A DNA stretch of 64,000 nucleotides from Lachnospiraceae bacterium (GTDB lineage: Bacteria > Bacillota > Clostridia > Lachnospirales > Lachnospiraceae), in assembly GCA_022793375.1 (NCBI GenBank), contig JAAWCS010000015.1, forward strand, positions 90,684-154,683, in the 5' to 3' direction. Each line of letters opens with the position of its first letter. Position 1 is the stretch's first letter. A model generated the notes under the pieces. The model did not search any database, was not told where the DNA came from, and saw only the letters and a program-made list of their open reading frames with translations. The translations under genes were made by a program, and so were the position numbers. Shown piece after piece: positions 33,277 through 43,404 of the stretch.

Positions 33277-36200
33277 TCAATGCCCGCCGTTCCCGCTTCT
33301 CTGCCCTTTCTTCTTTAGCAGCGCCGACGTATCCAAAGCCGGTTCCGTGCTCTTTTGCCTTTCGGCCCTCGCCCGCTTGCGCGCCGTGTCATGCGCCCCT
33401 TTGCTCACAGTCTCATTCCAACCGGCTTGCGCATTTGCATTTTCCTGCCCGCCGGCGTCCGCTCCTGCACCTTCCATCCGGCCGCTTTTGGCATTTGCAT
33501 TTTCCTGCCCGCCGGCTTCGGCTCCTGCACCTTCTCTCCGGCCGCTTTTGGCATTTACATCTTCCCGCCGGCCGGCTTCCGCTTTCGCATCTTCTCTCCG
33601 GCTTACATCCGCACTTGTCTCTTCGTCCCGGCCGGCCCTGTTCCTCGTATCCGCGTACTGCGGCCCTCCTGCCTTTTTCTCCTTCCGCATCCGCCGCCCT
33701 TCCGCGATCCGGCGGTATGCCCCGCTCTCCTGCGGACGGAACTGAAAACGGCGCACCGCAATGTCCACGACGAACCACAAAAGTGCCAGCAGAAGCAGCC
33801 ATTTTGTCAAATCGTACCGCTCTTGCCCCGTCCTTACCCGGTTTTGCCAGATATCCTCTTCCCGGTCAAGCATTACGCCGTACCGTTCTATAAAACGCTC
33901 AAAGCCTGCGGAATCGATGCCGAATTTATATTCGTCCGCGTACTGCACCGCCGCCGCGGTCGTCAGCACGCCGGTGACCTCGCCGTCGTCCGTCCGGCGG
34001 ATGTTCAGATGGTATACTCCCGTAAGTTCCGTTGACAGCTTTGTCTCGTAACGCCCCGGCGCCGTGGCCGGAAGCGGCTGCGTCCATGTGTTTCCCTCCG
34101 GATCCGTGTAGACCGCTTCCACGCGGGTCTGTTCTCCATACTCCGCCGCTTCGTATACCAGGCTGGTTACGCCGCCGGCCGTCCTTATATCCGCCGAATC
34201 CTCGCCGATTGCCGCGTTCCCGACACTGTAATCGAGAATCCGCTTCCACAGCTGCACATAATCGTCCTCTCCCGCGTAGCCGGCTGTCCAGCGGTTGGTC
34301 ACATCGCTGTTCCAGGCCACGGTATGGCCCAGGCCGTACTGCATCACCGTGAGCACCGGATCGTCTTTTTCCGAGGCAATAAGCACCTGCGAAACGCTTT
34401 TCGGCGTAGCGCTGACATAGCCGTAGAGGGCCGGCCAGCCGTCCGCAAACAGTCCGCGGGTGATATCGCTGCCGCCGTTTACCGCCAGGCGAAACGTGCC
34501 GTTCTGCAGATAGGTATCCCCGCTTAGAAATACCTCCTGCGCAAAAATTTTCGGAATATCCGAGGCAAAATCCGAATAATAATAACGCCCGCCGCAGCGA
34601 TCCGCCAGCTGTTTCAAAAGCCGCTTGTCCGAATCGCTGCCCACCGCCACCGTGGAAAGCGTGACCTCCGCGTCGTTATAAGCGCTCATAATCTCCCGGT
34701 AATTGTTGCTTTCGCCCTGGCCGTCGGTTAAAAGGACGACATGGCGTATATCGGCAGCGCACCCGGCGGCCCCCGCAAGCGCTTCTTTTAAGGCCGGCCG
34801 GATGGTCGTTCCGCCGCCCTCGGCAACCGCCGCGATCTGATCCTTAATGGTTTCCTTATCCGACGCCTGCACCGGTTTCACGAGCCAGCTGTAGGTATCG
34901 TCAAAGGTCAGCACTCCCACGTAATCCGTACTGCGCATCTGGTCGACCGCTGTCTGCGCGGCCGTAATCGCCAAATCCAGATTGGTGGCGCCGCCGCCCG
35001 CGTCCATACTCATACTGCCGGAATGGTCGATTACCATAATCATCGCCGTCACCGGTACTTCGTCGACGCCCCGCAGCTCCATCTCCACCGGCAGCACCGT
35101 CTCCAGTACGCTGTCCCGATAACCGCCCAGCGCATAGCTGTTTTCTCCGCCCAGGCAGACCAGGCCGCCGCCGTAATCCTTCACATACGTTTCGATCTGC
35201 TCCAAAAATCCCTGCGGCAAATCGGTCAGAAACACGTTTTCCAGGACAATGCTCTTAAATTCCAGCAAATCCGCGAGCGTATCCGGGGCATTGTACGCGG
35301 ATACCGTCTCAAAATGACAGTTCGCGCTGCGCAGTACGTTTTCATACTGGCTGCTGTCCTCGTTCACGCCATGGACAAGCAGGACCCGCGGCAGCGAATC
35401 CACTGCCGCATACGCATGATAGCTGTCGTTTTCCGGGCATGTATCGCCAAAAGCCGCGACCCGCACTTCAAAGTTCTCCGCCTGTTCGCCCGTCACGGTC
35501 TGCCGAAACTGAAAACGATTCGTGCCGCGGCGCAGATGGACATCATAGGACGCGGTCTCGATCGTCCCCGTCAAAATCTGCAGCTGAGCGTCGGTTTCAT
35601 AGCTGCTTACGACCGTCACGGTCATCGTATAGGCGTCCCCCTGGTACAGATACGCGGGCAGCTCTACATTCTCCACGTAGGCATCGTCCCCCTGCACTGT
35701 CTCAAATAAAACAGCCAGAAGTTCCGTTTGCCCGGACAGAAGCGCCGGCGCGGTCCGCTCCAGCTCCCCCCTTGTCTCCTTTCCGTCGGTTAAAAACACC
35801 ACCCGCCCGGCGCCGCCGGCCGGCAGCATGGACAAGGCTTTTGACAGCGCCGACTCAAAGTTGGTCGCCGTCTGGTCCGGCAAGGACAGGATATGGGAAA
35901 ACGAATCTTCCTGTGTCAAAAACTGCTCCACCATGGAATCCTTGCCAAACGTTACAATCCCGTACTGATTCCCCTCCGGCATGGCATTTAGCGCCTGATC
36001 CAGATATTCTTCCATCGCCTGGCGATTGGTCCCGTTGCTGTTTGACAAATCCACCAGGAAAACCGTCGTGTTCAGATGGCTGCGCCGGCTTATGCTCACG
36101 CCAAAAAGCGCCAGCAAAAGCAGCATCGTGCCGACGGCGCGCACTCCCAGATAAAAGCGCCTGCCCCCGCTCATCTGGCGGCGGTACAAAACCCACTCAA

Positions 36201-38133
36201 AGACCAGCAAAAGCAAAATCAGCACGATCAGCGCGCTGCGCAGCGGCTTCTGAACCCAATAGCCGCCGTCCGTATCCGCCGCTTCGCCAAGCACAACGCT
36301 TTCTGCCGTAATCCGCCCGTCGGACTGGCTGTCTGCAGCAAAACGCACCACATAGAGCTCGCCGCGTCCCTCCTCGCCTCCGTTTACTTCGTACAGCCCC
36401 GCCTTCTCGGTCGGCGCCTCCAGCAGGCCCACATCCAGATCGGCCTGCGGATGGAACAAAACCGTATCCCCTGCCGTATACATATGTTCCGCCAGCAGAG
36501 ACGTATCGCTCAGGAATTGAAGCGCCTGCGAGAGAAACACCGGAAACTCCGCTTTCAGGGGAAAATCCGATTCCCGGATGTCAAAACCGACTACCACCTC
36601 CTTGACGCCGTCATGCGTGCCGTAATAACCGGCGCACTGATCCCCGGCCCAAAGAAAGCCCGTCCCCCAGGCCGGAACGTCATACAGATTTGTTTCGTTT
36701 ACACCAATCGCAAACGAAGAAAGTCCGGCCGTCAAGTCGCAATCGCTCACCGTAAGCAGCACGTTTTGGGCTGTCTCCGACCGGTTTCTGCCATCTTCAA
36801 AAAACAGGCCGCTCACTCCGTCCGGCAAAACCGTCTCCAGGCCGGCATCGCAAATCCAAACCTCAGGCGCGTCCTCAAGCTGCTTTGTTCCTTCCTGCGT
36901 ATCCTCTGCCGGCATATCCTCTGCCGGTGCAATCCCCTCGCCGGAGGTCTCTTCGTCCTGCTTTTGCGCGTCCTCTTTTTCCCCGTCCTGCGGCGTCGGC
37001 AGACTCTCTATGCTCTGCACCCGCGGCAGGCTTTCCCCGGTCGCCGCCTGGTACGCCTTTTCAATATAGAGGTTGCCCTTTCCGATGAGAACGGCGTCTA
37101 TTTCGCCCGAGCGGGCTTCGATCGCATAGGCCGTGTTATCGCCCGCCAGCGAATCCGGCTCGCCGCTTCCCGCAAAGCGGATGGAACTTAATTCGCTCCT
37201 AAGCGCTGGCCCCCGCCACGCAAACGCGTCAAAAAAGCAGAGCGCCGTTTCTCCGGCTGCAAGCGTCACCGGGCGGACCTCTACCAGCCGCTCCCCTTCA
37301 TAGAGACTCAATTCCAGCGCGGCCTCAAAATCGCTGTAATTCGTAAGGCTGGACGCACAGCGGATACGCCGGCCGCCGGCCTCGGACTCGGATTCCTCCT
37401 CTTCCACATAGGAAAGGAAGCGATTTGCCACATTTGAAACGCTCTCCCCCAGCACCTGCACCTGCGCGCCCGCAAAGCGGGCAAATCCACCTGCCCCCTC
37501 CGCGCCGATCCCGTCCGTAAAGACGATTACCTGGGCCGCGTTTTTCCCGCTGTCGCCGTCTCCTTTTGCGGCCGTTTCCTCTTTGCCGCCGCCGACCAGC
37601 GCCTCTACCAGGTTTTCTGCTTCCGACAAATCTCCCGGCCCGTCACAGCACGTAAGCTGATCCAGCGCTACATACAAAAGCGCCGGATCCGTGACCCCTA
37701 CGGCCAGCAGATCCGTCCCCGTGCAATCGCCGGCAACCACAGAAAAAGCGGCGCCTGGTGAGGACGCGATCCGATCGCGCGCCTGCGCTGCTGCCTCCTC
37801 CAGGCGCGTGCGCCCGTTTCCCGCATCGTGCTGCATGCTGGCGCTTGTGTCAAATACGAGCACCACCTGTTCCCGGCTGCCTCCCGGCTTTCGCAGATAG
37901 GGCGACATCAGAGCCAGCACCATCAAAAGCAGGATCAAAATCTGCACATACATCAGGATATTCTGCACAAATTTTTCCAGAAACGTCTTTGACTGCTGGT
38001 TCCTGAGCCATTTTTCCCACAAAAGCGTCGAAGAAACCCGCGTATCTTTCCCCCGGGGCTTGAGCAAATACAGGACAATTACCACCGGCACCGCCAGCAG
38101 GCAGGCCAGCGGCCACATACTTTCAAATATCAT
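33277..38133 (-). CDS. Giant membrane protein with three VWA domains (BatA-like fusion)
   Basis: A 1618-residue protein. Residues 1-80 are a BatA N-terminal domain with two helices. VWA 1 follows with the metal motif FDTSASM near residue 93, then a beta-rich outer region, helices near 631-680, VWA 2 (VDLSNSN, near 690), a glutamine-amidotransferase-like domain (GGGLVCLGGENSYALGG, near 985) and VWA 3 with a perfect MIDAS (IDHSGSMSM, near 1032). A helix near 1440-1460 precedes a charged tail with GGQENANAKSGRMEGAG repeats. The arrangement looks like a BatA protein fused to a VWA/GATase protein. Last gene of the MoxR cluster, overlapping the DUF58 gene by 11 bp. Confidence 0.85.
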   Translation of the reverse strand: MIFESMWPLACLLAVPVVIVLYLLKPRGKDTRVSSTLLWEKWLRNQQSKTFLEKFVQNILMYVQILILLLMVLALMSPYLRKPGGSREQVVLVFDTSASMQHDAGNGRTRLEEAAAQARDRIASSPGAAFSVVAGDCTGTDLLAVGVTDPALLYVALDQLTCCDGPGDLSEAENLVEALVGGGKEETAAKGDGDSGKNAAQVIVFTDGIGAEGAGGFARFAGAQVQVLGESVSNVANRFLSYVEEEESESEAGGRRIRCASSLTNYSDFEAALELSLYEGERLVEVRPVTLAAGETALCFFDAFAWRGPALRSELSSIRFAGSGEPDSLAGDNTAYAIEARSGEIDAVLIGKGNLYIEKAYQAATGESLPRVQSIESLPTPQDGEKEDAQKQDEETSGEGIAPAEDMPAEDTQEGTKQLEDAPEVWICDAGLETVLPDGVSGLFFEDGRNRSETAQNVLLTVSDCDLTAGLSSFAIGVNETNLYDVPAWGTGFLWAGDQCAGYYGTHDGVKEVVVGFDIRESDFPLKAEFPVFLSQALQFLSDTSLLAEHMYTAGDTVLFHPQADLDVGLLEAPTEKAGLYEVNGGEEGRGELYVVRFAADSQSDGRITAESVVLGEAADTDGGYWVQKPLRSALIVLILLLLVFEWVLYRRQMSGGRRFYLGVRAVGTMLLLLALFGVSISRRSHLNTTVFLVDLSNSNGTNRQAMEEYLDQALNAMPEGNQYGIVTFGKDSMVEQFLTQEDSFSHILSLPDQTATNFESALSKALSMLPAGGAGRVVFLTDGKETRGELERTAPALLSGQTELLAVLFETVQGDDAYVENVELPAYLYQGDAYTMTVTVVSSYETDAQLQILTGTIETASYDVHLRRGTNRFQFRQTVTGEQAENFEVRVAAFGDTCPENDSYHAYAAVDSLPRVLLVHGVNEDSSQYENVLRSANCHFETVSAYNAPDTLADLLEFKSIVLENVFLTDLPQGFLEQIETYVKDYGGGLVCLGGENSYALGGYRDSVLETVLPVEMELRGVDEVPVTAMIMVIDHSGSMSMDAGGGATNLDLAITAAQTAVDQMRSTDYVGVLTFDDTYSWLVKPVQASDKETIKDQIAAVAEGGGTTIRPALKEALAGAAGCAADIRHVVLLTDGQGESNNYREIMSAYNDAEVTLSTVAVGSDSDKRLLKQLADRCGGRYYYSDFASDIPKIFAQEVFLSGDTYLQNGTFRLAVNGGSDITRGLFADGWPALYGYVSATPKSVSQVLIASEKDDPVLTVMQYGLGHTVAWNSDVTNRWTAGYAGEDDYVQLWKRILDYSVGNAAIGEDSADIRTAGGVTSLVYEAAEYGEQTRVEAVYTDPEGNTWTQPLPATAPGRYETKLSTELTGVYHLNIRRTDDGEVTGVLTTAAAVQYADEYKFGIDSAGFERFIERYGVMLDREEDIWQNRVRTGQERYDLTKWLLLLALLWFVVDIAVRRFQFRPQESGAYRRIAEGRRMRKEKKAGGPQYADTRNRAGRDEETSADVSRREDAKAEAGRREDVNAKSGRREGAGAEAGGQENANAKSGRMEGAGADAGGQENANAQAGWNETVSKGAHDTARKRARAERQKSTEPALDTSALLKKKGQRSGNGGH

Positions 38134-38993
38134 AGATCACCCTTAAATCCTCAAACACAAGCCGTTTTCGGTCCTTTTTCGCGTCGCAGAGCACATACGC
38201 GCCCTGTGCGGCCGCACACCCCTTTTTCATCCGCCCGATCAGACGGGCAAGCTGCCCTTCATACTGCGTTACGGCCTTTTTATCCACCGTCAGGCGCAGA
38301 CGATTGCCTGTTTCGGCGTCGATCAGGTTCCTGGCCCCCTCCCACGGGATACGAAGTTCCTCCGATGCCATCGTATGCAGTACCACCGGGCGCTGCCGGC
38401 AGTAGGCCAGATACCGCAGCAGTTTTTCATAACGCTGTTTTTCTTCCTCCAGCATATCCGGGTGCAAAAAATCGCTGATCAGAATCGTAATGCCGGGACC
38501 GCGCCGCGGCATTTTGCGCGCGGCTTCCAATAAATCCACCTCGCCGCCAAAGGACCGGTTCTCCAGCCAGTGAAGGACGCGCGCAAACGCGCTTCGCCCC
38601 CCGCCGGCCGACAGGCCCTTCTCCATTGCTTTCATGTCGTAAAGACAGAGCCGGTCCATATGGTTGAGCGCCAAAAAGCTGACCGCCGCCGCCAGATCCT
38701 GCGAAAGCTCCGCCTTGCTGCATGCGCCGTAATCCATGGAAGCGCTGGTATCTATGAGCACCGAAACCATCGCCTCTTTTTCTTCCATATATTCTCTGAT
38801 ATAGAGCCGGTCGAGACGGGCATAGGCATTCCAGTCCAGCCGGCGCAGATCGTCTCCCGGCCGGTATTCCCGAAAATCCGAAAATTCCGCCGACTGCCCC
38901 TTTTGCAGCGATTTGCGGCTGCCGGAAAGGCTGCGGCTGCTCTTATAGATCATCCGCAGCTGCAGGCGGGAAAGAGTATCATAAAATGTCGCG

Positions 38994-39001
<8 letters not shown>
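38123..39001 (-). CDS. DUF58/VWA-like protein
   Basis: A 292-residue protein with the DUF58 signature YRPGDDLRRLDWNAYARLDRLYIREY and a following metal-site motif IDTSASMDYG. No membrane helix. In other bacteria DUF58 proteins are encoded directly after MoxR and are thought to be its clients in assembling metal-binding complexes; a function here is inferred only from context. The gene overlaps moxR by 8 bp and the VWA gene by 11 bp, indicating tight translational coupling. Confidence 0.9.
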
Positions 39002-39950
<949 letters not shown>

Positions 39951-39958
39951 CCGCTTTT

Positions 39959-40012
39959 CCTCCTTATTGCCCGTGTTTTCAGGACGTCTACGTCCGCCTC
40001 AAAGGCGTTTTT
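39959..40012 (-). repeat. 52-bp two-hairpin repeat, locus 5 (diverged)
   Basis: Minus strand AACGCC-TTTGA-GGCG, then an extra GACGTAGACGTCC element, CTGAAAACACGGGC and AATAAGGAGGAAAA. The first stem is CGCC/GGCG, a different but still paired sequence. Confidence 0.7.
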
Positions 40013-40015
40013 CGC

Positions 40016-41491
40016 CTACTGGTTTAAACTCTCAAAATAATCCCGGATCACCGGTTCCATGCCGCTTGGATAACGGTCGTTTGCAATCCCTTCATAGGCA
40101 TTGTCGGTATATTCGCCGATGACAGTGTTGTAGTCCACATGTTCCCCCTCCCAGGCCAGCCCGTTCTGTGCCCGATAGTAATCCGAATTCTCGCCGCCGT
40201 TTTTTTCTCCCGTCAAAGCCGCGTCGCTGCCGGTCTTTCCCGGAATGCTTACATAATCATGAAGCAGATCGCTGCTCCCGGTCCCGCGCCCCGCGCCGCC
40301 CCCGTTTCCGGCGCCGTTTCCATTTCCGCTGCCGTCCCCGTCTCCGGCGCCGTTTCCGTTCCCGTTACCGTCTCCGGCGCCATTTCCGTTTCCGCTGCCG
40401 TCTCCATCTCCGGAGCCGTTTCCGTTTCCGCTGCCGCCTCCGTCTCCGGCGCCATTTCTGTTCCCGTTGCCGTCACCGTCTCCGGCGCCATTCCCGTTTC
40501 CGGAACCGTCCTCATCTCCGGAGCCGTTTCCATCCGCGCCGCCGGCGCCCTCTCCCGCTCCTTCCCTGCCGTCCGAACCGCCGGCCCCGTCCTGGCTGCC
40601 GTCTTTGTTTCCGGAACCTTCCCCGGAACCGTCTTTGTCGCCGGGGGCAGGCCCGGCCTGTGCCGTCTGCCGCCCGCTCGCCTCCGCGGCCGCCCTAGCC
40701 AACGCCTGGGCGTCCGCCAGGCCCGCTGTCTGAAGGTTCTCAAGCGCCGCCGCCATACTCTCAAGCGTCTGCGCCGTCTGCCCGTATTTATAAGCAAGAC
40801 GGTTCAGCGCCGCCTGCAGGCTTTCCTGCGAATCCGCTTTCGCCAGCTCTTCGCCGGAAAGCGCCAGTGCCTTTGTAAGTTCCCTGAGCCGTTCTTTCTG
40901 TTCCTCGGTAAGCGCATTTTGCTCTATTTCCGTCAGCGCCTCCAAAAGATTCTCCAGGGTTTCCTTTTCTTCGCCGGCCTGCTCTTTTATTTCCTGCCTA
41001 AGCTCTGCTCTCTCCCGCGCGGGAGAGGGAATTAATGCCGCCCCCACGGTCACAAGAACCGCCAAAAGAAGCGCCAAAAGGCGGCGCTTGTGCGGCCGCA
41101 GGGGAATCCGTATTTTGTCATACATCTTTTTGTAATGACGCACCGCATCCTCTCTTTGCAGTCGGGACAGGAGATCCTCGTTTTCCAGCTGCCAGCAGGC
41201 CGTAACCATGCGTTCCTGCAGCCCGAACGAATCCAGCCGCCCGGCGGCCTGCATCCGTCCGACCTTTTTGCAGAGGGCATACAAAACGCCTGTCAGCAGC
41301 CCGGCCGCAAAACACAGCCCGGCCGCCAGGTGCGCTTCATAAAACGGATATACGAGCGCCGCCGCTTCGCAGACAATCGCCGCACAGCCGCCGGCCGTCA
41401 TTCCCAAGGTCCCGTAATCCAAAAGCCGCGCCAGCCGGATGCGCCGCCGCCACCGGTCAAGCTGCCCGGCGAGATACTTTTTTTCGTCCAT
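40016..41491 (-). CDS. Membrane protein with Gly/Asp/Asn tandem repeats
   Basis: A 491-residue protein I cannot assign to a named family. Two helices near 25-75, a segment RLDSFGLQERMVTACWQLENEDLLSRLQREDAVRHYKK, one further helix near 140-158, then a long charged coiled coil (about 165-270). Next comes about 95 residues of GNGNGAGDGDGSG repeats, and a conserved-looking tail (GEHVDYNTVIGEYTDNAYEGIANDRYPSGMEPVIRDYFESLNQ), a kind often seen in proteins encoded next to MoxR. It overlaps the ABC permease gene by 35 bp. Probably a structural component of the cluster's membrane complex. Confidence 0.75.
   Translation of the reverse strand: MDEKKYLAGQLDRWRRRIRLARLLDYGTLGMTAGGCAAIVCEAAALVYPFYEAHLAAGLCFAAGLLTGVLYALCKKVGRMQAAGRLDSFGLQERMVTACWQLENEDLLSRLQREDAVRHYKKMYDKIRIPLRPHKRRLLALLLAVLVTVGAALIPSPARERAELRQEIKEQAGEEKETLENLLEALTEIEQNALTEEQKERLRELTKALALSGEELAKADSQESLQAALNRLAYKYGQTAQTLESMAAALENLQTAGLADAQALARAAAEASGRQTAQAGPAPGDKDGSGEGSGNKDGSQDGAGGSDGREGAGEGAGGADGNGSGDEDGSGNGNGAGDGDGNGNRNGAGDGGGSGNGNGSGDGDGSGNGNGAGDGNGNGNGAGDGDGSGNGNGAGNGGGAGRGTGSSDLLHDYVSIPGKTGSDAALTGEKNGGENSDYYRAQNGLAWEGEHVDYNTVIGEYTDNAYEGIANDRYPSGMEPVIRDYFESLNQ
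40270..40560 (-). repeat. Coding tandem repeats (GNGNGAGDGDG)
   Basis: 18-54-bp degenerate units such as GGAAACGGAAATGGCGCC on the minus strand, in frame with the preceding protein. The number of units probably varies by slippage. Confidence 0.8.
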
Positions 41492-42419
41492 GCGTTTTCA
41501 CCCGTCGTTTGATCATTGGATTGATGCGTCTGGCCGCCAGCAAAAGAAACAGAAACGAAATCGCCAGCAGCAGGACGGTAGAGACAATCAGCCAGCTGTT
41601 GCCGGTCGCCACCAGGCGAATCGGCCCGCCGATCTGCGTCGTCCCGGAAAGCCTCCCTGCTGAAATCGTGTTTACGATCGATTCGCCTGTCATAATCCGC
41701 ATAAAAAACTCGGTTAAATAGACCGCCGGATTCACCAGCAGAAATAAAAGCACATTCTCCCACCAGCTATAAGAAACTCCTCCGCTATACACGGGCGAAT
41801 ATCCGGTGTTTATCGACAAAATGGACACAAAGACAGACGGCAGTGCGGTTCCCACAAAGAAAAGGAAATAAAACCCATAGGAGAATATCACGGCGCTGAC
41901 CGTTTTCCGGCAGAAGGAGGAGCAGAGAATGCCGATGCTGGCCGCAAAAAAGGACAGCAGAAGCGTTATCGCCAAAAACCAGAACAAGGCGCTCCAGGGC
42001 ATGCCGCCGATGACAAACGGAAGCGCCATTACCGGCATGCTGGCCGCCACATACAGCATACTCTGGACCACCGCTGTCATCACTTTTCCCCACACAATCG
42101 AAAAAGGCGTCATACTGGTCGTCATCATTATATCAAACGTCTGCCGCTCCTTTTCGCCGGAGATTGACGACGCTGTGCGGATCGGCACGACCAGGCCGAG
42201 GATAACGATCTGCGTCACCGCCAATACCGGATAGAGCCACACCATCTGGCTGTATATGTTTGTCACGGAATAGCGGTTTCCCTCCTGGATCGAAAGCATC
42301 GTCAAAAAGAAAACAAGCGCCAGAATGGCTTCATACACAAACACGCCCCAGCAAATGCGCATACTGCGGGACTGTACCTTCACATCTTTTTTTACAATGG
42401 GATTCAAACGCATGTTCAT
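41457..42419 (-). CDS. ABC-2 type transporter permease
   Basis: A 320-residue permease with about six or seven helices. It begins MNMRLNPIVKKDVKVQSRSMRICWGVFVYEAILALVFFL and has ISGEKERQTFDIMMTTSMTPFSIVWGKVMTA, a block typical of ABC-2 exporter permeases (GEKERGT). The cargo is unknown. It works with the ATPase encoded just upstream. The ATG lies after AAAGGAGGGAGAAA at the end of a 52-bp repeat that itself contains the end of the ATPase gene. Confidence 0.88.
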   Translation of the reverse strand: MNMRLNPIVKKDVKVQSRSMRICWGVFVYEAILALVFFLTMLSIQEGNRYSVTNIYSQMVWLYPVLAVTQIVILGLVVPIRTASSISGEKERQTFDIMMTTSMTPFSIVWGKVMTAVVQSMLYVAASMPVMALPFVIGGMPWSALFWFLAITLLLSFFAASIGILCSSFCRKTVSAVIFSYGFYFLFFVGTALPSVFVSILSINTGYSPVYSGGVSYSWWENVLLFLLVNPAVYLTEFFMRIMTGESIVNTISAGRLSGTTQIGGPIRLVATGNSWLIVSTVLLLAISFLFLLLAARRINPMIKRRVKTHGRKKVSRRAA

Positions 42420-42426
42420 TTTCTCC

Positions 42427-42486
42427 CTCCTTTACTGGCTGCCCGTGTTCTCAGGGCATTTTGGCGCCCTCTGCGGCGTTTGCTTC
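42427..42486 (-). repeat. 52-bp two-hairpin repeat, locus 6 (overlaps a coding end)
   Basis: Minus strand GCAAACGCCGCAGAGGGCGCCAAA ATGCCCTGAGAACACGGGCAGCCAGTAAAGGAGGG. The repeat codes for the last residues (AAEGAKMP) and TGA stop of the ABC ATPase. The first stem is here CGCC/GGCG. Confidence 0.8.
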
Positions 42487-43404
42487 CTCTCTGCCGGTCA
42501 CACGCATAAAGAGCGTTTCCAGATTTCCCTCCTGCCGGTTAAACCCGGTGACCACCACTTCGTTGGCAATCAGGGTCCCGATAAATGCTGCGATCTCCCG
42601 TTTTGTCATGGTGTGCGACAGCCTAAGCTCATGCTCGCCCACCGAATCCACCGAAGCCTTCGCCTGCTCTCTGGCAATCCGCACCGCCGTCTCGCGGCCC
42701 TCGTCAAAAGAAACGACCAGCTGGCTGGCGCCGAATACGCTTTCCGTAATTTGGTCGATGGGGCCGGACGCCACCAGACGCCCCTGATCCATGATACCGA
42801 TGCTGTTGCACATCTCCGAAAGCTCCGAAAGGATGTGCGAGCTGATGACAATCGTCTTGCCCATACTCTGCAGATTTAAAAGGAGTTCTTTCATCTCCAC
42901 CCGGGCCCGCGGGTCAAGACCCGAATTGGGCTCGTCCAAAACTAACAGCGCCGGATTATGGATCAGAGCCCGCGCCACGCAAAGGCGCTGCTTCATCCCG
43001 CGCGACAGCGTATCTACAAAAACTTCTTTTTTATCGGCCAGATTTACCAGTTCTAAAAGATCGTCCGAAATGCGCGCAATCTCTGCCGAACTCATGCGGT
43101 ACATGGAACCGTAAAAATCCATATATTCCCGTACTTTCAGATTATCGTACACGCCGAAAAAGTCCGGCACATAACCGATCTGCCGCTTGAGCTCCTTCTG
43201 GCGGGCCAGCGCGTCGATGCCATTGATCGAAATGCTTCCTCTATCCGGCGGCATCAGCCCGCACACCATGCGGATCGTCGTCGTCTTGCCGGCCCCGTTC
43301 GGCCCCACGAAACCAAAGAGATCGCCCTGCGGGATGTGCAGCGACAGGTCGCTGACGGCCCGGAAGTTCCCGTAATTCTTACACAAATGGTCAATCCGCA
43401 GCAT
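42451..43404 (-). CDS. ABC transporter ATP-binding protein
   Basis: A 317-residue ATPase starting MLRIDHLCKNYGNFRAVSDL (ATG at 43404); the track adds 27 codons that lie inside the upstream gene. Walker A GPNGAGKTT, signature LSRGMKQRL, Walker B LLVLDEPNSGLD and the His switch SSHILSEL. A C-terminal domain of about 90 residues has an exporter-type ferredoxin-like fold. It overlaps the preceding gene by 14 bp. Its last eight codons and its stop come from a 52-bp repeat. Confidence 0.93.
   Translation of the reverse strand: MLRIDHLCKNYGNFRAVSDLSLHIPQGDLFGFVGPNGAGKTTTIRMVCGLMPPDRGSISINGIDALARQKELKRQIGYVPDFFGVYDNLKVREYMDFYGSMYRMSSAEIARISDDLLELVNLADKKEVFVDTLSRGMKQRLCVARALIHNPALLVLDEPNSGLDPRARVEMKELLLNLQSMGKTIVISSHILSELSEMCNSIGIMDQGRLVASGPIDQITESVFGASQLVVSFDEGRETAVRIAREQAKASVDSVGEHELRLSHTMTKREIAAFIGTLIANEVVVTGFNRQEGNLETLFMRVTGREEANAAEGAKMP

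Noticed and set aside
40168-41035. Large plus-strand ORFs rich in Arg/Pro/Ser
   Set aside because: They are antisense to the GDGNG repeat tract; repetitive DNA keeps several frames open.
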